Shown here one piece after another: positions 1 to 12,708 of a stretch of DNA of 64,000 nt. The notes beneath the pieces were generated by a model. It saw nothing but the letters and a program-made list of their open reading frames with translations. It had not been told where the DNA came from and searched no databases. Position 1 is the first letter of the stretch. Every line of letters begins with the position of its first letter. Origin of the DNA: Vitellaria paradoxa (taxonomy: Eukaryota; Streptophyta; Magnoliopsida; Ericales; Sapotaceae); assembly GCA_019916065.1 (NCBI GenBank), contig CM034243.1, forward strand, positions 27,616,147 through 27,680,146, read 5' to 3'. The position numbers were made by a program, and so were the translations under genes.

Positions 1-335
1 ATTATTAAGCATAGACCTAATTTGCTTTTATTTGGTATGTAATGTTAATAGCGTGATTGGGACACTTAGATGGCTCTGTAATATTTTTCTCTATCTTTAT
101 TTTGAGCCCTGTAGTTGAAATCCCATCAAATGGTTCAGTCCAATGACTTATAAATATTGTTTGGGATAAACATGGGATTTTAACTATCTTAAATTTTTCT
201 TACGGGTCAACCCCAATCTGGAGGAAAACTCTGGGGTGTGACAGCGTGTTTTTATCATCTCATTTTTATACCTAACAAATAAATTTCAAGTCACCCCTAG
301 GCATTCGGTTATGAAAATCCGGGACGTGACAATAT
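1..335 (-). repeat. LTR-terminus-like remnants
   Basis: Two stretches end in motifs whose reverse complements look like the usual start of plant Ty3-type LTRs: gggtgtgaca near 242 and gggacgtgaca near 331 (TGTCACACCCC / TGTCACGTCCC on the minus strand). No coding sequence is seen and the left side is cut by the window, so this is a fragment at best. Confidence 0.3.
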
Positions 336-707
336 ATATATATACTTTGCTCTCTAAAACTTAATTTGGGAAGAAAAAGTAATTTTTATAATTACTACTG
401 TTTTAATTTTTTTTTTTGTTAGTTTGACATATTTGTTCCTTATGATTTTAAAGAACCTAAAAATATAAGAAGATAATTTTAATTATTTCTAAAAAAAAAT
501 ACTGAATACTCTTTCCAAATAGAGTCTAATTATATAAAATAAGTTAATAATACAATAATTAAATGCATGCCAATTTAGCCTCTGTCACACAGAGTTGTTG
601 ACATTTGGTTTTGTAATATGTGAGGTGCAATAAGAGATAAACACTATTCCTAATTTTTATCACGTTTAATATTATATATTTTTTTCTTGTGATAACATCT
701 ATTATGG

Positions 708-868
708 CTCCGTTTGGAGTTCTCTAAAATAAAATAAAATAAAATCCTATAAATCTCTACAAACACAAATTACGAGATAATAAAATTTAAATTTTTCACT
801 CACTGTACGAATTACGAGATATTTACTTTTACAATTTTATACTATTTTATACAACTTTAAACACACTC
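708..868. repeat. MITE-like family F, copy 1
   Basis: AT-rich element bounded by cgtttggagt and an imperfect inverse, ttaaacacactc. The middle carries the family core cactgtacgaattacgaga (801-819), which recurs in either orientation in six other places in the window. No clear target-site duplication was found. Confidence 0.45.
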
Positions 869-906
869 TATATGATGTTGATCTCAATAATATTATCTAT
901 ATTTTA

Positions 907-907
<1 letters not shown>

Positions 908-942
<35 letters not shown>
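908..942. repeat. (TA)n microsatellite
   Basis: About 17 uninterrupted TA units. The surrounding stretch from 869 to 1390 is AT-rich, with no gene seen. Confidence 0.95.
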
Positions 943-946
<4 letters not shown>

Positions 947-1395
947 GCGCATTATTTTTAATAAAAAAATTGTGATTAACATAATATCAATATTTAGAAG
1001 TAAATATTATTTTTTATCCAATTCTATGTCCTATGAAATGGGCATGCCCTCCTACGAATGGGCATACCCTAGGGACAGAGTTGCACGGTAATTTGTGGTG
1101 TTAAAAAAATTAATTGTGTCTATACTATTTAATTACTCCTAATTTAATATAAAACCCAATTAACTTAATTAAAAATTATTTGCAAATTATACTTTTTGTT
1201 AGAATATCTTGATATATATTATTAGACTCGTCTTTGATTAGCGAAGGGTTGAAATTTAACATATATACAGCGAGATTTTCTGATTTAACAGTCCTAATTG
1301 CCGGAATACAAAAAGTATTTTAATGCCTGCTAACCTCTTGTTTCTCAACCACTTAAAGGTTTTTTTTGCAAACAAGTGGCAACTTCACATTTCTA

Positions 1396-1960
1396 TGGGA
1401 AATTTACGGGTTCCAGGAAGTTGCAGTGGGAAAATTCACTTAAGGAATGGTCAATCAACGGTCTAGATGTAATTATATTTTAATATGATGTGTCTTTTCA
1501 TATTCTTTATTAATGATCTTCCAATCAGATTTTATTTAACTTTTATTTTTATTTTGAATTTAATTTTATTACATCGAATTAAGACTATTAGATTTGATGC
1601 AATTATATCTGAACCGTTGATTGACCCACTGCAGCCCCTGCAGTGGATTTTCTCACTGCAGTCCCCTGGAACCCGAAATTTACACACGATTGCCTACCAT
1701 ATATTTTTTGGGTTCCAGGGGACTGCAGGGGCTGCAGTGAAAAATCAGAGATTGAGATTTGATTGTTTTTAATCGAATGGTTCTAATTTAATTTAATTAA
1801 AATTATTTTCAAAATAAAATTAAAAGTTAAAAAAATCTGATTGAAACATAATTAATGCAGAATGTAAAAAGTCGCAAGTTATTAACGTAAAAATGAATCT
1901 CAACTCTTCATTTCTTCACTGCAATCCCTGGAATCCTATATTTTTAAAGATAATAATTAA
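1396..1960. repeat. Hairpin-forming repeat with PstI-rich arms
   Basis: An imperfect palindrome lies at 1627-1738. The left arm contains cactgcagcccctgcag and tcccctggaaccc. The right arm is the reverse complement (gggttccagggga, ctgcaggggctgcagtg). The left arm has an extra piece of about 18 bases that duplicates the cactgcag motif. Related half-motifs occur at about 1410-1435 (gggttccaggaagttgcagtg) and 1918-1935 (cactgcaatccctggaat), suggesting a degenerated foldback element. A 95-codon ORF that crosses it has no recognisable content. Confidence 0.55.
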
Positions 1961-2028
1961 TTAATTGTTGCCACGATTACTAACTAACTAATTTTATGAT
2001 TTCATTTAATTTGTGACTCGCTCGTCCA

Positions 2029-2047
2029 GAGAGAGAGAGAGAGAGAG
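2029..2047. repeat. (GA)n microsatellite
   Basis: Short GA run. A complementary (CT)n run lies at 2443-2468. Nothing else is recognised between 1960 and 2230. Confidence 0.9.
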
Positions 2048-2233
2048 TTTCAATTATCTTAAAATTAAATTCAGCACTTGAACTTTTAATTATAATAACC
2101 AAAAGCATTTAATTGTAGAGGAGAAGATGCTCAAGACCCTATGACGAAAGAGTAGTCCAGGTTTAGAGTGAAATTAGGAATATGAAAAGCTATGCACATC
2201 ACTTGGAATATTTGCTTGGTGAAGTATTATTAT

Positions 2234-2375
2234 AAGTTTGGAGTGGTAAAAAATTTTAAAAATTATTAAAAAAATTAAAAATTTTTAAAAATTATTTATT
2301 TTTTATTTCACGATATGAATTATAAATTTATAATTTTTATCAAATTTTATCAATTTTTTTACCACTCCAAGCACT
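2234..2375. repeat. MITE-like family F, copy 2
   Basis: A nearly perfect foldback: it begins gtttggagtggtaaaaaat and ends ttttttaccactccaagcac. The middle (tttcacgatatgaattataa) is a diverged form of the family core. About 142 bp, no coding capacity. Confidence 0.6.
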
Positions 2376-2442
2376 CCTCGACGGATAGAACGATATGGGT
2401 GTGTCTCATGATTTTCCATCACAATTCATTACATGCAGCCCA

Positions 2443-2468
<26 letters not shown>
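2443..2468. repeat. (CT)n microsatellite
   Basis: About 13 CT units with no associated gene. Confidence 0.95.
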
Positions 2469-2473
<5 letters not shown>

Positions 2474-2669
2474 GAAGACGGGCAAAGAGCAGGCAAGCAC
2501 GATGATATATATTAAATACCTTAAAACATCGTACAGAGCTAATTTAATGGAACCCACTAAGAAACTTGACAAACCAAAGTTGGTTAATTAGAATATGGTT
2601 TGACCATGTGTGTTTGACAATCTAAGATTAACTTAAATTTTTTTCTCTATAAAAATGATTTTTTTTTGC

Positions 2670-3697
2670 CATGTTTGGTAACATTTTTATTTTCTGTTTT
2701 TTTATTTTCGTTTTCAAAATTTTATAAATTGGCAACAGAAACATATTTATTAAATCTGTTTCCGTTTTTTTGTTTTCAAAAAAATGAAAACGGAAGCAGA
2801 AAAATAGAAACAGAAAAAATGTGTTTTCACTCTGGTTTTCTTTTCTGCTGCCAATAATTTGTCAATTTTAAAACTTTGTCTATTTTTGTTACAATATATA
2901 AAATAAATTATTTTATTCAAATATTTTTTAAAATAAGTTATTGTAATAAATAATATAATTAAATTCAAAAATTAAATTAATTATATAAATTACAATAAAT
3001 TATTTTTAATAAATAATAAACTAAATTAATTTAATTTAATAATTAATTATTGCTAAATTATTTGAAATAAATATCATAATTAATTTATTTAATTTAATAA
3101 TTAAATTAATGTATATAAAATAATTAATAATAAATAATTAAATTACATTAATTTTTAATTTAATTTAATAATAATTATTAAATTATTTTAAATAAATATC
3201 ATAATTAAATTAAATTATTTATGATTTAATTAATTTAATTTATATACAATATATTTTATTAAATTATTTTAATAAATAATTAAATGAATTTAATTAATTT
3301 AAAAACAAATAATTTAATTTAATAATTAATCTAATTTAATTATTTATTTAATATGAAATATATTTTATTAAATTATTTTTAATAAATAATTTAATTTAAT
3401 AAATTTTATATTTATTGACTAAATGATTTTAATAAATAATTTATTGTATTAATTTAATTAATTATATTAATTAAATTAATATAAAATATATTTTATTAAG
3501 TTCTATTAATTTTTTAAAACTAATAAAATTAAATATTTTCTAAAATAAAAAATTAATGATTCTAAACAAAATTACATTTCCAAACACAGTTTTAGTTTTC
3601 ATTTCAGAAAAAATAAACGGTAACAGAAAACAAAAAACAGAAAACGACAACAGAAAAACAACAACAAAAAAAACGACTGCGTTGCCAAACGGGCCCT
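2670..3697. repeat. AT-rich inverted-repeat element, about 1.0 kb
   Basis: The ends are inverted copies: gtttggtaac followed by T-rich ttttctgtttt on the left, and ...gaaaacgacaacagaaa then gttgccaaac on the right. The interior is almost entirely A+T with many taattaaattaa palindromes. It has no coding capacity and behaves like a non-autonomous DNA element (MITE-like). Superfamily and target duplication were not identified. A shorter relative lies at 37290-37627. Confidence 0.5.
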
Positions 3698-3699
3698 TT

Positions 3700-4870
3700 G
3701 TAAACACTTTTTATTAGTTCAAGTATTCAATATATTTTTAAATTAATTAAAGAGATTAGTGTTTTTTTTTACGTTTTTCTTAGTTCTTACTGATTCAAGC
3801 TTACTATTTTTGTGAATTCAAGAATACATTGTCGTATTATCTGACGATATTTATCCAAATACTCTGCCACTACATTGATTCAGAATTATTCAATATTTAT
3901 CATCATTTGTACTTTTCATCCTTAATTTTGTCTCTATCATTTCTCGTTGTACAGCGTTAATCATCAAACTAATCCTTCTGTCAATTTTTTTTAAAGGGTA
4001 AATTCAACTTCACCTCTTTTAATTTTATGACAAACTCTCTCTAAGAAATAATTTTTTGAATAATAATTAAATACTTAAAATTTTAATTTATTGTGATCTC
4101 ACAATTTCATTAATTAAAAATTTAGGAATTAGTTTTTTTCAAGAGTCCAACTATTAATTCTTTTGACAAATTAAATGTTGCTTAACCAATGAAGGAACGA
4201 GATCATAACAAATTAAAATTTTAAATTCTTAATTATTAAAAAAATCAATCCCAAATTGAAATTCAAGAAAAGCCTTAATTACAGGATATAGTAAAATTCG
4301 TTTTTTTTTTTTTAAGGGGACGTGTGGTTCATCAACTTTTACAAAAAATAATAATAATAATAATAATAATTTTTATCAATTTTCTCCAACTTTATCCACC
4401 AAACATATTTCTAGCTTCATCTACATTTTATAATTTCCACCAATTCTCTTTAATTTTTTTCTAATTTTTTTTTCAATTTTTTTAACTTTCACAAAATTTT
4501 ACTAAATACTTAATTAATTTTTAAAGTGACCTGTGTTAATACATGATACAAAATTATTTTATTTATTTATTTTCTCTTGTGCCAAGCGGTCCCTAAATCA
4601 TCTTTGTGGTTGGGTGGCCGGCGAGGGAGGGGGTATATTCATTTTCCTGTTGCATTACTCAGGGCAAGGCAAGTGCAAATGAAGTTACAAAATTAACTCT
4701 TTGTTTTACCTTGTCCCCTTGCTACCCATCCCACGATTAGGAATAGTTCAGTAAAAATGTCAAAGCTAATAAAACTGCCAATTTTTAATTTTTATATTTA
4801 ATTTTAAATTTTTGTGTTCAATTTTTATTTTTGATTTTTATTTTCATAGAAAAAAGAAAACAAAAATTTA
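3700..4870. other. AT-rich intergenic DNA, no gene seen
   Basis: Only poly-T and poly-A runs and an (AAT)n stretch (about 4349-4372) are visible. No coding, RNA or clearly bounded repeat feature was recognised. Confidence 0.6.
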
Positions 4871-5480
4871 AAAGCGCATTTGATAACGATAATTATTAAT
4901 TGATAGGTATAGTGGTTAATTAATATAATTTAATTATATTAGTTATTAAAAATAATTTAATAAAATATTTTTTATTTAGTTTAATTAATTAAATTTAATT
5001 ATAATTAGTTTAAACTCATTAATTATTAATTAAATTATATTTAATATATTAAATTAGTTATTAATTACATTATATTTAATATATTAATGTAACATATATA
5101 AAATAATATATATTTATATTAGCAGTAGTTAGAGGTAGGTGGAGAGATAGCGATTGTTGGTGGTGATCAAAAGTGGGTGGGGGTGGTGGTGGTAATAGCC
5201 GACAATAACCAAATGTAGGTAATAATCAATGGACAGCGGTGGTTGATTGTGGGTGATGGCCGTGACTGATAGTGATTATAAAGAAAAACGAAAATTGAAA
5301 ATAAAAACTTAAAAAAATACATTTTTTATGTTTTCATAATTTTTAAAAATTTTGAAAACAGTTTTCATTTGTTTGAAAACTGAAAACAAATTTACTAAAC
5401 GAGTTTTTATGTTCAGTTTTCAAAAAAACAAAAATATAAATAAAAACTAAAAACAAAATAGTTTTCAAACAGGTTTTAAG
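4870..5480. repeat. Possible inverted-repeat element with GGT-rich core
   Basis: Outer A-rich arms (gaaaacaaaaattt on the left, and the aaacaaaaat- and gttttcaaacagg-type right side) enclose a G-rich centre with ggtggtggtgg at about 5160-5270. The layout, AT arms around a GGT-rich middle, resembles the better-defined element at 29945-30845. Boundaries are approximate. Confidence 0.3.
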
Positions 5481-5559
5481 AGTAATATAAAAAGCTACGA
5501 GGATGTACATGCGTTGTTGTAGATTTTTTTTTAATATATTTAAGTTGATAGTAAATAAA

Positions 5560-5582
5560 TATATATATATATATATATATAT
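5560..5582. repeat. (TA)n microsatellite
   Basis: Short TA run. The region 5583-6785 is otherwise AT-rich intergenic sequence with no supported gene. Confidence 0.85.
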
Positions 5583-6788
5583 AATATAACTAATTATCAT
5601 GAATATAAATTTAATTGATAAGTATGGATTTTGTAAAATTAATTGTGACAAAAAATAAAAACATTCAAAATAATAGATGAGTAATAATATCTTGAAATAA
5701 ATCATCAAAATTCAACTATATTATGAGAAATTTGTGACATGCATTAATTGGTTGTAAATATTCACTAACTTTATTTAATTTAAGAAGATTTATTAAAAAA
5801 TAAAAACAAATTGGACACGAATTACGACTGTAATTAAGTAACACGCGTTCGTCAAAAGTAGATGTAAAAAATCAGAAACAAAAACACTTAGCCACTTACA
5901 AAAGCCAATAGATCTGGTGAGTGAAAAAATTTAATGCAAAAAACAACACTTCTCTCTTCTTTTTTTTTTTTTTATAGTTAATTAGAGAGAGGCTCCGGAT
6001 TTTGAACTCAAGTGGTAAGCGGTCAAATGAGAGTCTCGTCCACAAGGCCAAAAGGCTCGCTCAATACTTTTCTCTTTGTTTTAATGTAAAAATGTTCTTG
6101 AGAAAAATACATTTACTCATATTTTAACCTATCACCAAAAATACACTCATCGATTAATTTGTATAAAAAATAACTCAAATACTACCCCCAACAATAAAAT
6201 AATATGTTATAAATTTATTAAAAATTTTTAAACAATGCAAACCCCACCCCCCAAAAAAAAAACTTGTCATTCTTGTCTTTTAATTTTACTCTATATAAAA
6301 TTTTGCTATCACATTTTTGCAACTCAAAATATCTAGGCAGCTTCTTTTTTGTTTTGCAAATGTGACATCAGAGTGATACATTTTTGTGTGTATTTTAATT
6401 TATATATAATTACTTTTTGGGCTACTTATAGATGACGTTTGGCCAAAAAAAAAAATTAATTTTTATAAATTTTCTTCAACTTTCTTTATCAAATATAAAA
6501 TTAATTTTTACTAATTAATTTTAAAAACTTTTAAAAAATTTTAAGAATTTTCATCGTTTTTCAATGCGTTAAATGTACTAATAATATGACACGAATGAAA
6601 CACTATCTCTTTTTTAAATATTTGCGCAAAATCTTGCATTAAAATGATTTGATTACTGTGGCATTTTTCACTAAAATATGATTTTTTTGGTCATATTTTT
6701 GTAATTCAAAAATAAATATCTTGATGCGTTCTTGGTTTAAAAGCAATGAGGCAATTTGATCACTCTCATTTTTTTTTTTTTTTTTTTG

Positions 6789-6934
6789 GCACCACTGGAG
6801 TGACAAAAAATAAAATGAAATGGAATAAATTATAGGTTTGTAATTCGTGTAATGAAATAAAAAATGAATAATTTTTAAAATTTTCAGTACTTTTCATCAT
6901 TTTTTAAAATTTTTTTTGTCACTTTAAACGAAGT
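6789..6934. repeat. MITE-like family F, copy 3
   Basis: Starts ggcaccactggagtgac and ends with an imperfect inverse, ttttgtcactttaaacg. It carries the reversed family core gtaattcgtgtaatgaaat. Confidence 0.5.
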
Positions 6935-6954
6935 TATAATTATTTTTGTTGTCT

Positions 6955-6958
<4 letters not shown>

Positions 6959-7010
<52 letters not shown>
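6959..7010. repeat. Long (TA)n microsatellite
   Basis: About 26 TA units directly next to a family-F copy. Confidence 0.95.
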
Positions 7011-7013
<3 letters not shown>

Positions 7014-7395
7014 ATTACTTTTGACATTAATTCATATACCAACGTCATTATTTTGAATATCACAAATCTAAAAATAAGAAGATAAAACCATTTTATCATG
7101 AATTTTTTTTTAAATTCAAGTGTAGAATTTTGTAACTAAAATTGTTTATTCTTTTTTTTTAATAATGAAATCTTAATTAATTATGTATTTTTAAAATAAT
7201 AAATTACAAGCTCTTGATCCACCTATTTATTAAGTCACGAACTCTCAAGGCATTAGTTATTTCCGGTGGCAATTAAGGACAAAATTGCCACTATTTATTT
7301 ATTTTGAACTTCTTTTTTTATTATTATTCCAATACATAATATTTAAAATGTCACATAAATTTTTATTTCCTTTAGTAACCTAAATATTACCTATA

Positions 7396-7922
7396 TGTTG
7401 GAATACCCAGTATTTATTTTTGGTTATTTATGTATTATTTTGGACCAATAAAATAATTATTATGAGGTTGAGTTAATTTATTTTATTTTTTTGGGCTAGG
7501 TTTGGTTTGAATTGATATTGGGTTGGACAACTAGGTTAAAGGCCCAGCCTTTTTCTTCATTTCTTTTTCTTTCTTTCTTTTCTTCATTCTTTTCCTTTTT
7601 GTTTTCTTTCTTTTGGCCCTCGACCGTTTCAGAGCAGAAAGCAGATAGGGGTGAGAAAGAGAGAGCAAAGAGAGAAAAAGAGAGAGTAGAGAGAGAAGGT
7701 GGGTTCTGGGAAGAAAGGCTGGCAGATTGGGGTAGTATTTGATGCCGTGAAGTCGCGGTGACATCTGTTTCGCGTAATTTTGCTCAAGAAGAGAGAAATC
7801 AACGCTGAAAGTTTGGAAATCACAACTCAAATCTTCTCATTTCTTTGTTTTTTTTTTTTTTTTTTTTGGATTCGAGGTATATGGAACTTATAGTCGTATT
7901 CTAAATGTTATTAGGATGATTT

Positions 7923-7965
<43 letters not shown>

Positions 7966-9518
7966 TGTATATACCTATGAAAGTGAGGATATTTGAATTA
8001 TTTTTTAATTAAGTGTTGAAGAAACATGTGATTTAAATGTTTAAGTGTTTATACATGAGTTATTATTGAGATTGAGGCTTGAATAGATGATTTGAGAATG
8101 TTTTGGAGTTGGGATTCGTTTAAAATGAATCCAGAAATCAAGTTCTAAGCTTTGGCATCCGTACGGTAGATTTGACATCTAGACGACATTTGGCATATGC
8201 CCAGATGCTGGCATTTGAATGGCAAACTTGGCGTCTGGATGGCGCTAGGCAAAATATTTAAAAATATAAAATTTTGATTTCAAAACTCCTATTTTGTGCC
8301 TAAACTCATTCATGATTGATTTTAAAATAGTAAATGAATTCTAAATCACGTCAAACCCAATGAGAATGTATTTTGATGTTGAAATGATATTTACTTACAT
8401 GATTAAGTGTATCATGTGTTTGGGGATGGGATGCTGGTTATTGTTATAATTGTTGATTGGCCAAGAGTGTTATATTTCTATTGTGACTTATTGAGGCATG
8501 GGTTATATATATATACGGGATCCATAATTTGAGAAAAAAGGAGAAAATAAGATTTTGAAAATATCAGATGATCTCCAGTTGATACGTATGACTATAACTT
8601 AGTCATTTGGAGTTGGAACGCTAATTATGAGACGTGATTATGAGATTTTCTTTGGACTGTAGCCGGACCCTACTTAAGCTAAGCAGATACCTGACTAAGG
8701 TGTAACATAGCCAGGGGGTGTACCACGGTTCCCCTGAATCTTATACCAGTAGGGGTGTAACATGATTCCCCACTTGGTGTATATATAGAGAGAGATATAT
8801 ACATTTGCTATGAGTGTAAACGGTACAGTTGATGACCCCGCGTGCTATGCTAAGCGTCACTCATATCAGGATAAGATTGGGGGTAGATGGAGACTAGAAT
8901 ATGCATTGACATTGCATTCCATTACATCCCATTGCAAGAGATTGCATTTATATTTCTTTATATTGAGATGTTAATATAATGTGACACTTACATTGATTGA
9001 TGAGATGTATGATTTATCTGATTGACTATGAGTTTGGTTATGAAATAAGAGATATAATTTTAGGAACTACAGTAACCTGATTCTGAAAATGGGATACGTA
9101 GACAGCTTGAGCTTGAGTAGACTAAATCCAACCTTAACTTTGGATATTAATGATTATATTTATTCTTCTAAATTGAGAATTGAATTATTGATATTATAAA
9201 TTGTGTGACCTAGAGAATGGGTCCGATTCTTATATTTAAAACATTATGATATAGAGATATATAAACATTATTATAGTATTGTTTTGACTAAGCTGACCTT
9301 GGTGTGGTCATTGAAAATGGAGTTAAGGTAGATTATGTTATTGGCAAATTGATAATGACGTAGTCAAATATTATTTTACATGGAAATGAGTAATAATTTT
9401 GAATATATTGATGACAATAACTCAATGTGAATTGAAATTGGATTAGATTTTATTTATTTATTTTAGTTTTCATATTACTGTACCATCTGTCCCCTACAAT
9501 TAGGTTAAGGGTGTGACA
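7396..9518. mobile_element. Probable solo LTR of a Ty3-type retrotransposon
   Basis: About 2.1 kb bounded by inverted TGTTGG... and ...GTGTGACA termini (TG...CA rule). It contains a pyrimidine/purine-rich leader-like part (7550-7740), an imperfect repeat built on ggcatctg/tggcgtctgg motifs (8150-8250) and repeated gggtgtaac/ccccac motifs (8700-8780), but no protein domain. No primer-binding site or polypurine tract follows, so an internal region is absent. Flanking 5-bp direct repeats were not found, so a solo LTR is inferred rather than shown. A (TA)n run sits at 7927-7962. Confidence 0.45.
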
Positions 9519-12500
9519 CATGTTCTTTAATTTATAAGGATTAAATTTTGGCTAAGTTTATCATTGTAGTTCTCCAAAGTTTTTTTTTTTAGTTTTAATC
9601 CAAATCCCGCATCGGTTTATTGCAGTCTCTAGTGAACCGCGTAAACACGTAGATTAGGGCGATGCATGTTGTTGCTCACGTACATCTCATTTCAATTAAG
9701 AATCGAACCTGTATGATCTCTGTAGGAAGTATACCTACAGATTAGGGGCCTTAAGTTGAATCTTAACTGTTCATTTAACATCAAGAGAATCTAACCATCC
9801 AATTTAAAAATATAATTTTTATTTTTTAAGGGTAAATAAGTAAATAATTGTGAAAGAGAAACATAAATAAAAAACCTACCTTAGCGCTTGGCCAGTTACT
9901 TCACTTTGCTGGCACCCCATTATCTATTCTAATGGTCAATTTGATGTTTACGTCATGCTTTTGTCGAACCAGAGCTATCGCCAATCCCTCACACAAGCCT
10001 CATGATCGTTTCCAGCCTATTAGCGATCACCACTAATGGTCCCACGGTCGTTACTGCTGATCCCATGGCTGTTGCTGTTGACTTCAAGAGACCTTCTTCA
10101 CCCTTAAGAGCTTTGCTTTTGACTACTTGCTTTCTATCTTGCAAATAAGCTTCTCTTTATGTACATGCATGTGTGTGTGTGTATGTTTAATTGTACAAGA
10201 AAAACAAAGCAAAATAAAAGAAAAGTTTGGATCTTAGGTTTGCATCATGGTTAAATGGAAAATTGACAAGCTAGGTTAAACAATTGTTTTGACTCTAATA
10301 TTTTTTCTGCTCTTTGCATTTATGTATTTTAAGAGCATATTTCTGAAGATGGCCAAAAATGATCACAAGGCCTCTGATTTAACTTTGATGGGCCGACTAT
10401 AATGCACGTCGTCTTCCATGGTGAAGGAATGAAATTGAGCTAGTGAGGGTCGATTAGACACCTCACGGCCAAAGAAGAGAAAGGGCACTAGCAGTAGAGA
10501 GAAAAAGAAAGATAAATATTATTAGGTTTTACTGATTTACCCTTAAAAAAATGAAAAAATATATTTTTAAATTAAATGTTCAGATTCTCCTGATGCTACA
10601 TAAACGATTAAAATTATCAGGAACCTGAAATTAGTTTTAAACTTTAGGCTCCCCAATTAGTCTACCTACTAGTTACTCAAATTAACCTCAGGGGCAGATC
10701 TCCAAAGTTTTTAAAGGAGAAAAAAAGAGTTTAATCATTGAAAAAAAGTTACAATTAAGAGGTTGTTTGGTATCACGAAAAAGAAAATGCAACTTTGCAT
10801 CAGAATATGACACTTGTCATGTTAATTTTTGATTAGATGTTTAATAAAAGTCAGAGAAAATTAAATAAAGTTGGTAATAATTGAAGAAAATTAATAAGAA
10901 TTAATTTTTTTATAAAATTAGTGCCAAACACCTCTAAGATCTCGTGTGATAGGATTAGATAGCTTGTTGGTTTAAAATTTCATAAGAATTTTTTTCATCT
11001 AACGTTCAACTCGCGTAAGTTTGGGCTTATATTAGCAACATTAACAAAAAAAATTAGTTTCTACCTACTTAATTATTGGATTTTTTTAAATAATTAAAAT
11101 TATCTTCTTACATTTTAAATTTCTTTTAAATTATGAAATGTAAAAATATTAAATTAAAAAGTTAACTATTAAAAAATTAATTTTTTTAAACATAAAAAAT
11201 TAACTTTTTAATAATTCGTTATAAAAATTTATTTTTTCTTTTTAAATTAAGGTTTAGCTAAGTCTGTACATATCATTGTGAAACGGTTCACAAATTCGGA
11301 ATTTATTTTTTCTTGAGTGGGTTCAATGTGATCTTATCTTAGAGAGTTTTTGCATTAAATAATAATAAGAAGAAGAAGAAAAAGATGAAGAAGCAGCAGT
11401 AGTAATAGTAGTACTAGTAGATGATGATGATTACTTAAATTGTAATTTATTAATAATTTTAAATTATATGTAGTAATTAATAAAATATGTATTTCAAAAC
11501 AAATAAAAATTTCCGATTTCCAAGCATTAAAGTCCCGTTTAGAAAGGTGAAATTTAGTAAAAAGTTACTAAAAATTATTTTTTCAGCGTTTGGTAAAATA
11601 CTAATTTTTATTATTTTTCTATTCAGTTATAATAATTTACTCAACTAAAAAAGTTACAAAAAAATTGTTAAAAAATTTTCAAAAATCATTAAAAGTTTTC
11701 AAAATTATCAAAAATTGTTAAAAATTATCAAAAATTACTAAAAATTTTATCAAACACTCAAAAATTATACAAAATACTAAAAATTACTATTTACTTTAAT
11801 AAATGTATCAAAAATTATAATTAATAATTTTTGCCAAAAAAAAAAAAAAGAAGTTACTAAAATTTTAAACTAACGGTACCTAAGACACTGGTAGATGGCA
11901 AGAAAAAAGAAGTTTCAGAAAAATAATAAATTTGAATTAAAATAGCTACGGCCAGGCCAAGCTGGACAAAAATCTCTTCCCCAGAAGTAATGGACATTTT
12001 CCGAACATGAGTTGCCGCACAGCCTTTTTGTGTAGGGCAGATAGGGTACAAAATCCAACATCCCTGCCTCTGCCTCACCACGACTTTTTCACGCCTATGT
12101 CTTTTTTTTTTTTCTTTTTCTTTTTTAAATATTTTTGGACAGTTAGCGTGAAAGTATGGGAATCATTTCCAAACACAAATTTCTGGCTATTTTTCAACAA
12201 TATTTTTTCCTCTCCCTCTTTCTTAGTTTTACATTATAACATATATTTATTCTGATAAAAAGTGAGATAAAATTAGATAAAATGTGCTTTGAAAATTTTT
12301 TTTACGTTTGGTATACCCATCTCAAACTGTATTTTTTGAAAATGAATAGTAGGATTCCCCTTCCAACAGATTGGATTTCCGTTTGGATGGAGTCAAAATT
12401 TTGTATCAGTCACGCTCTCTTTGCAGACTAAACCAGACTCGAAACGATTTCTACATTCCGTTCGGACGGAAGTTGGCTACGCGAATCCGTTAGAACGATT

Positions 12501-12700
12501 TCTACAATCCATCAGAGTGGTTTCTGTAACCAAAAAAAATAGTCACAGTGGGTGTCATTCGATAGTTTAGGAGTCTGTGGTGAGAATGGTAAAAAATTTT
12601 TTGCTATTTGATTAACTGAATTCCAGTTATTGACTTTTTTTAAGGTATTGAACTTTTTCGAATTTCGAGAACGTAAGAATGTGTAAAAATATAATAGAGA
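9519..12700. other. Intergenic DNA, no supported gene
   Basis: Diffuse repeat debris. A mixed trinucleotide microsatellite (AAG/ATG/AGT/GAT units) lies at about 11360-11432. A stretch at 11520-11860 repeats aaaaattactaaaaatt-type words. The short ORFs here lack recognisable domains. Confidence 0.5.
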
Positions 12701-12708
12701 TTTTTAGA

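Noticed and set aside
5990..6062. tRNA-like segment (ggctccggattttgaactcaag...)
   Set aside because: No cloverleaf could be built and no A-box at the right distance. Words like this are frequent in plant dispersed repeats.
7531..7830. Overlapping ORFs rich in Lys/Glu or Leu/Ser
   Set aside because: They translate purine- or pyrimidine-rich LTR leader sequence on both strands and have no family resemblance.
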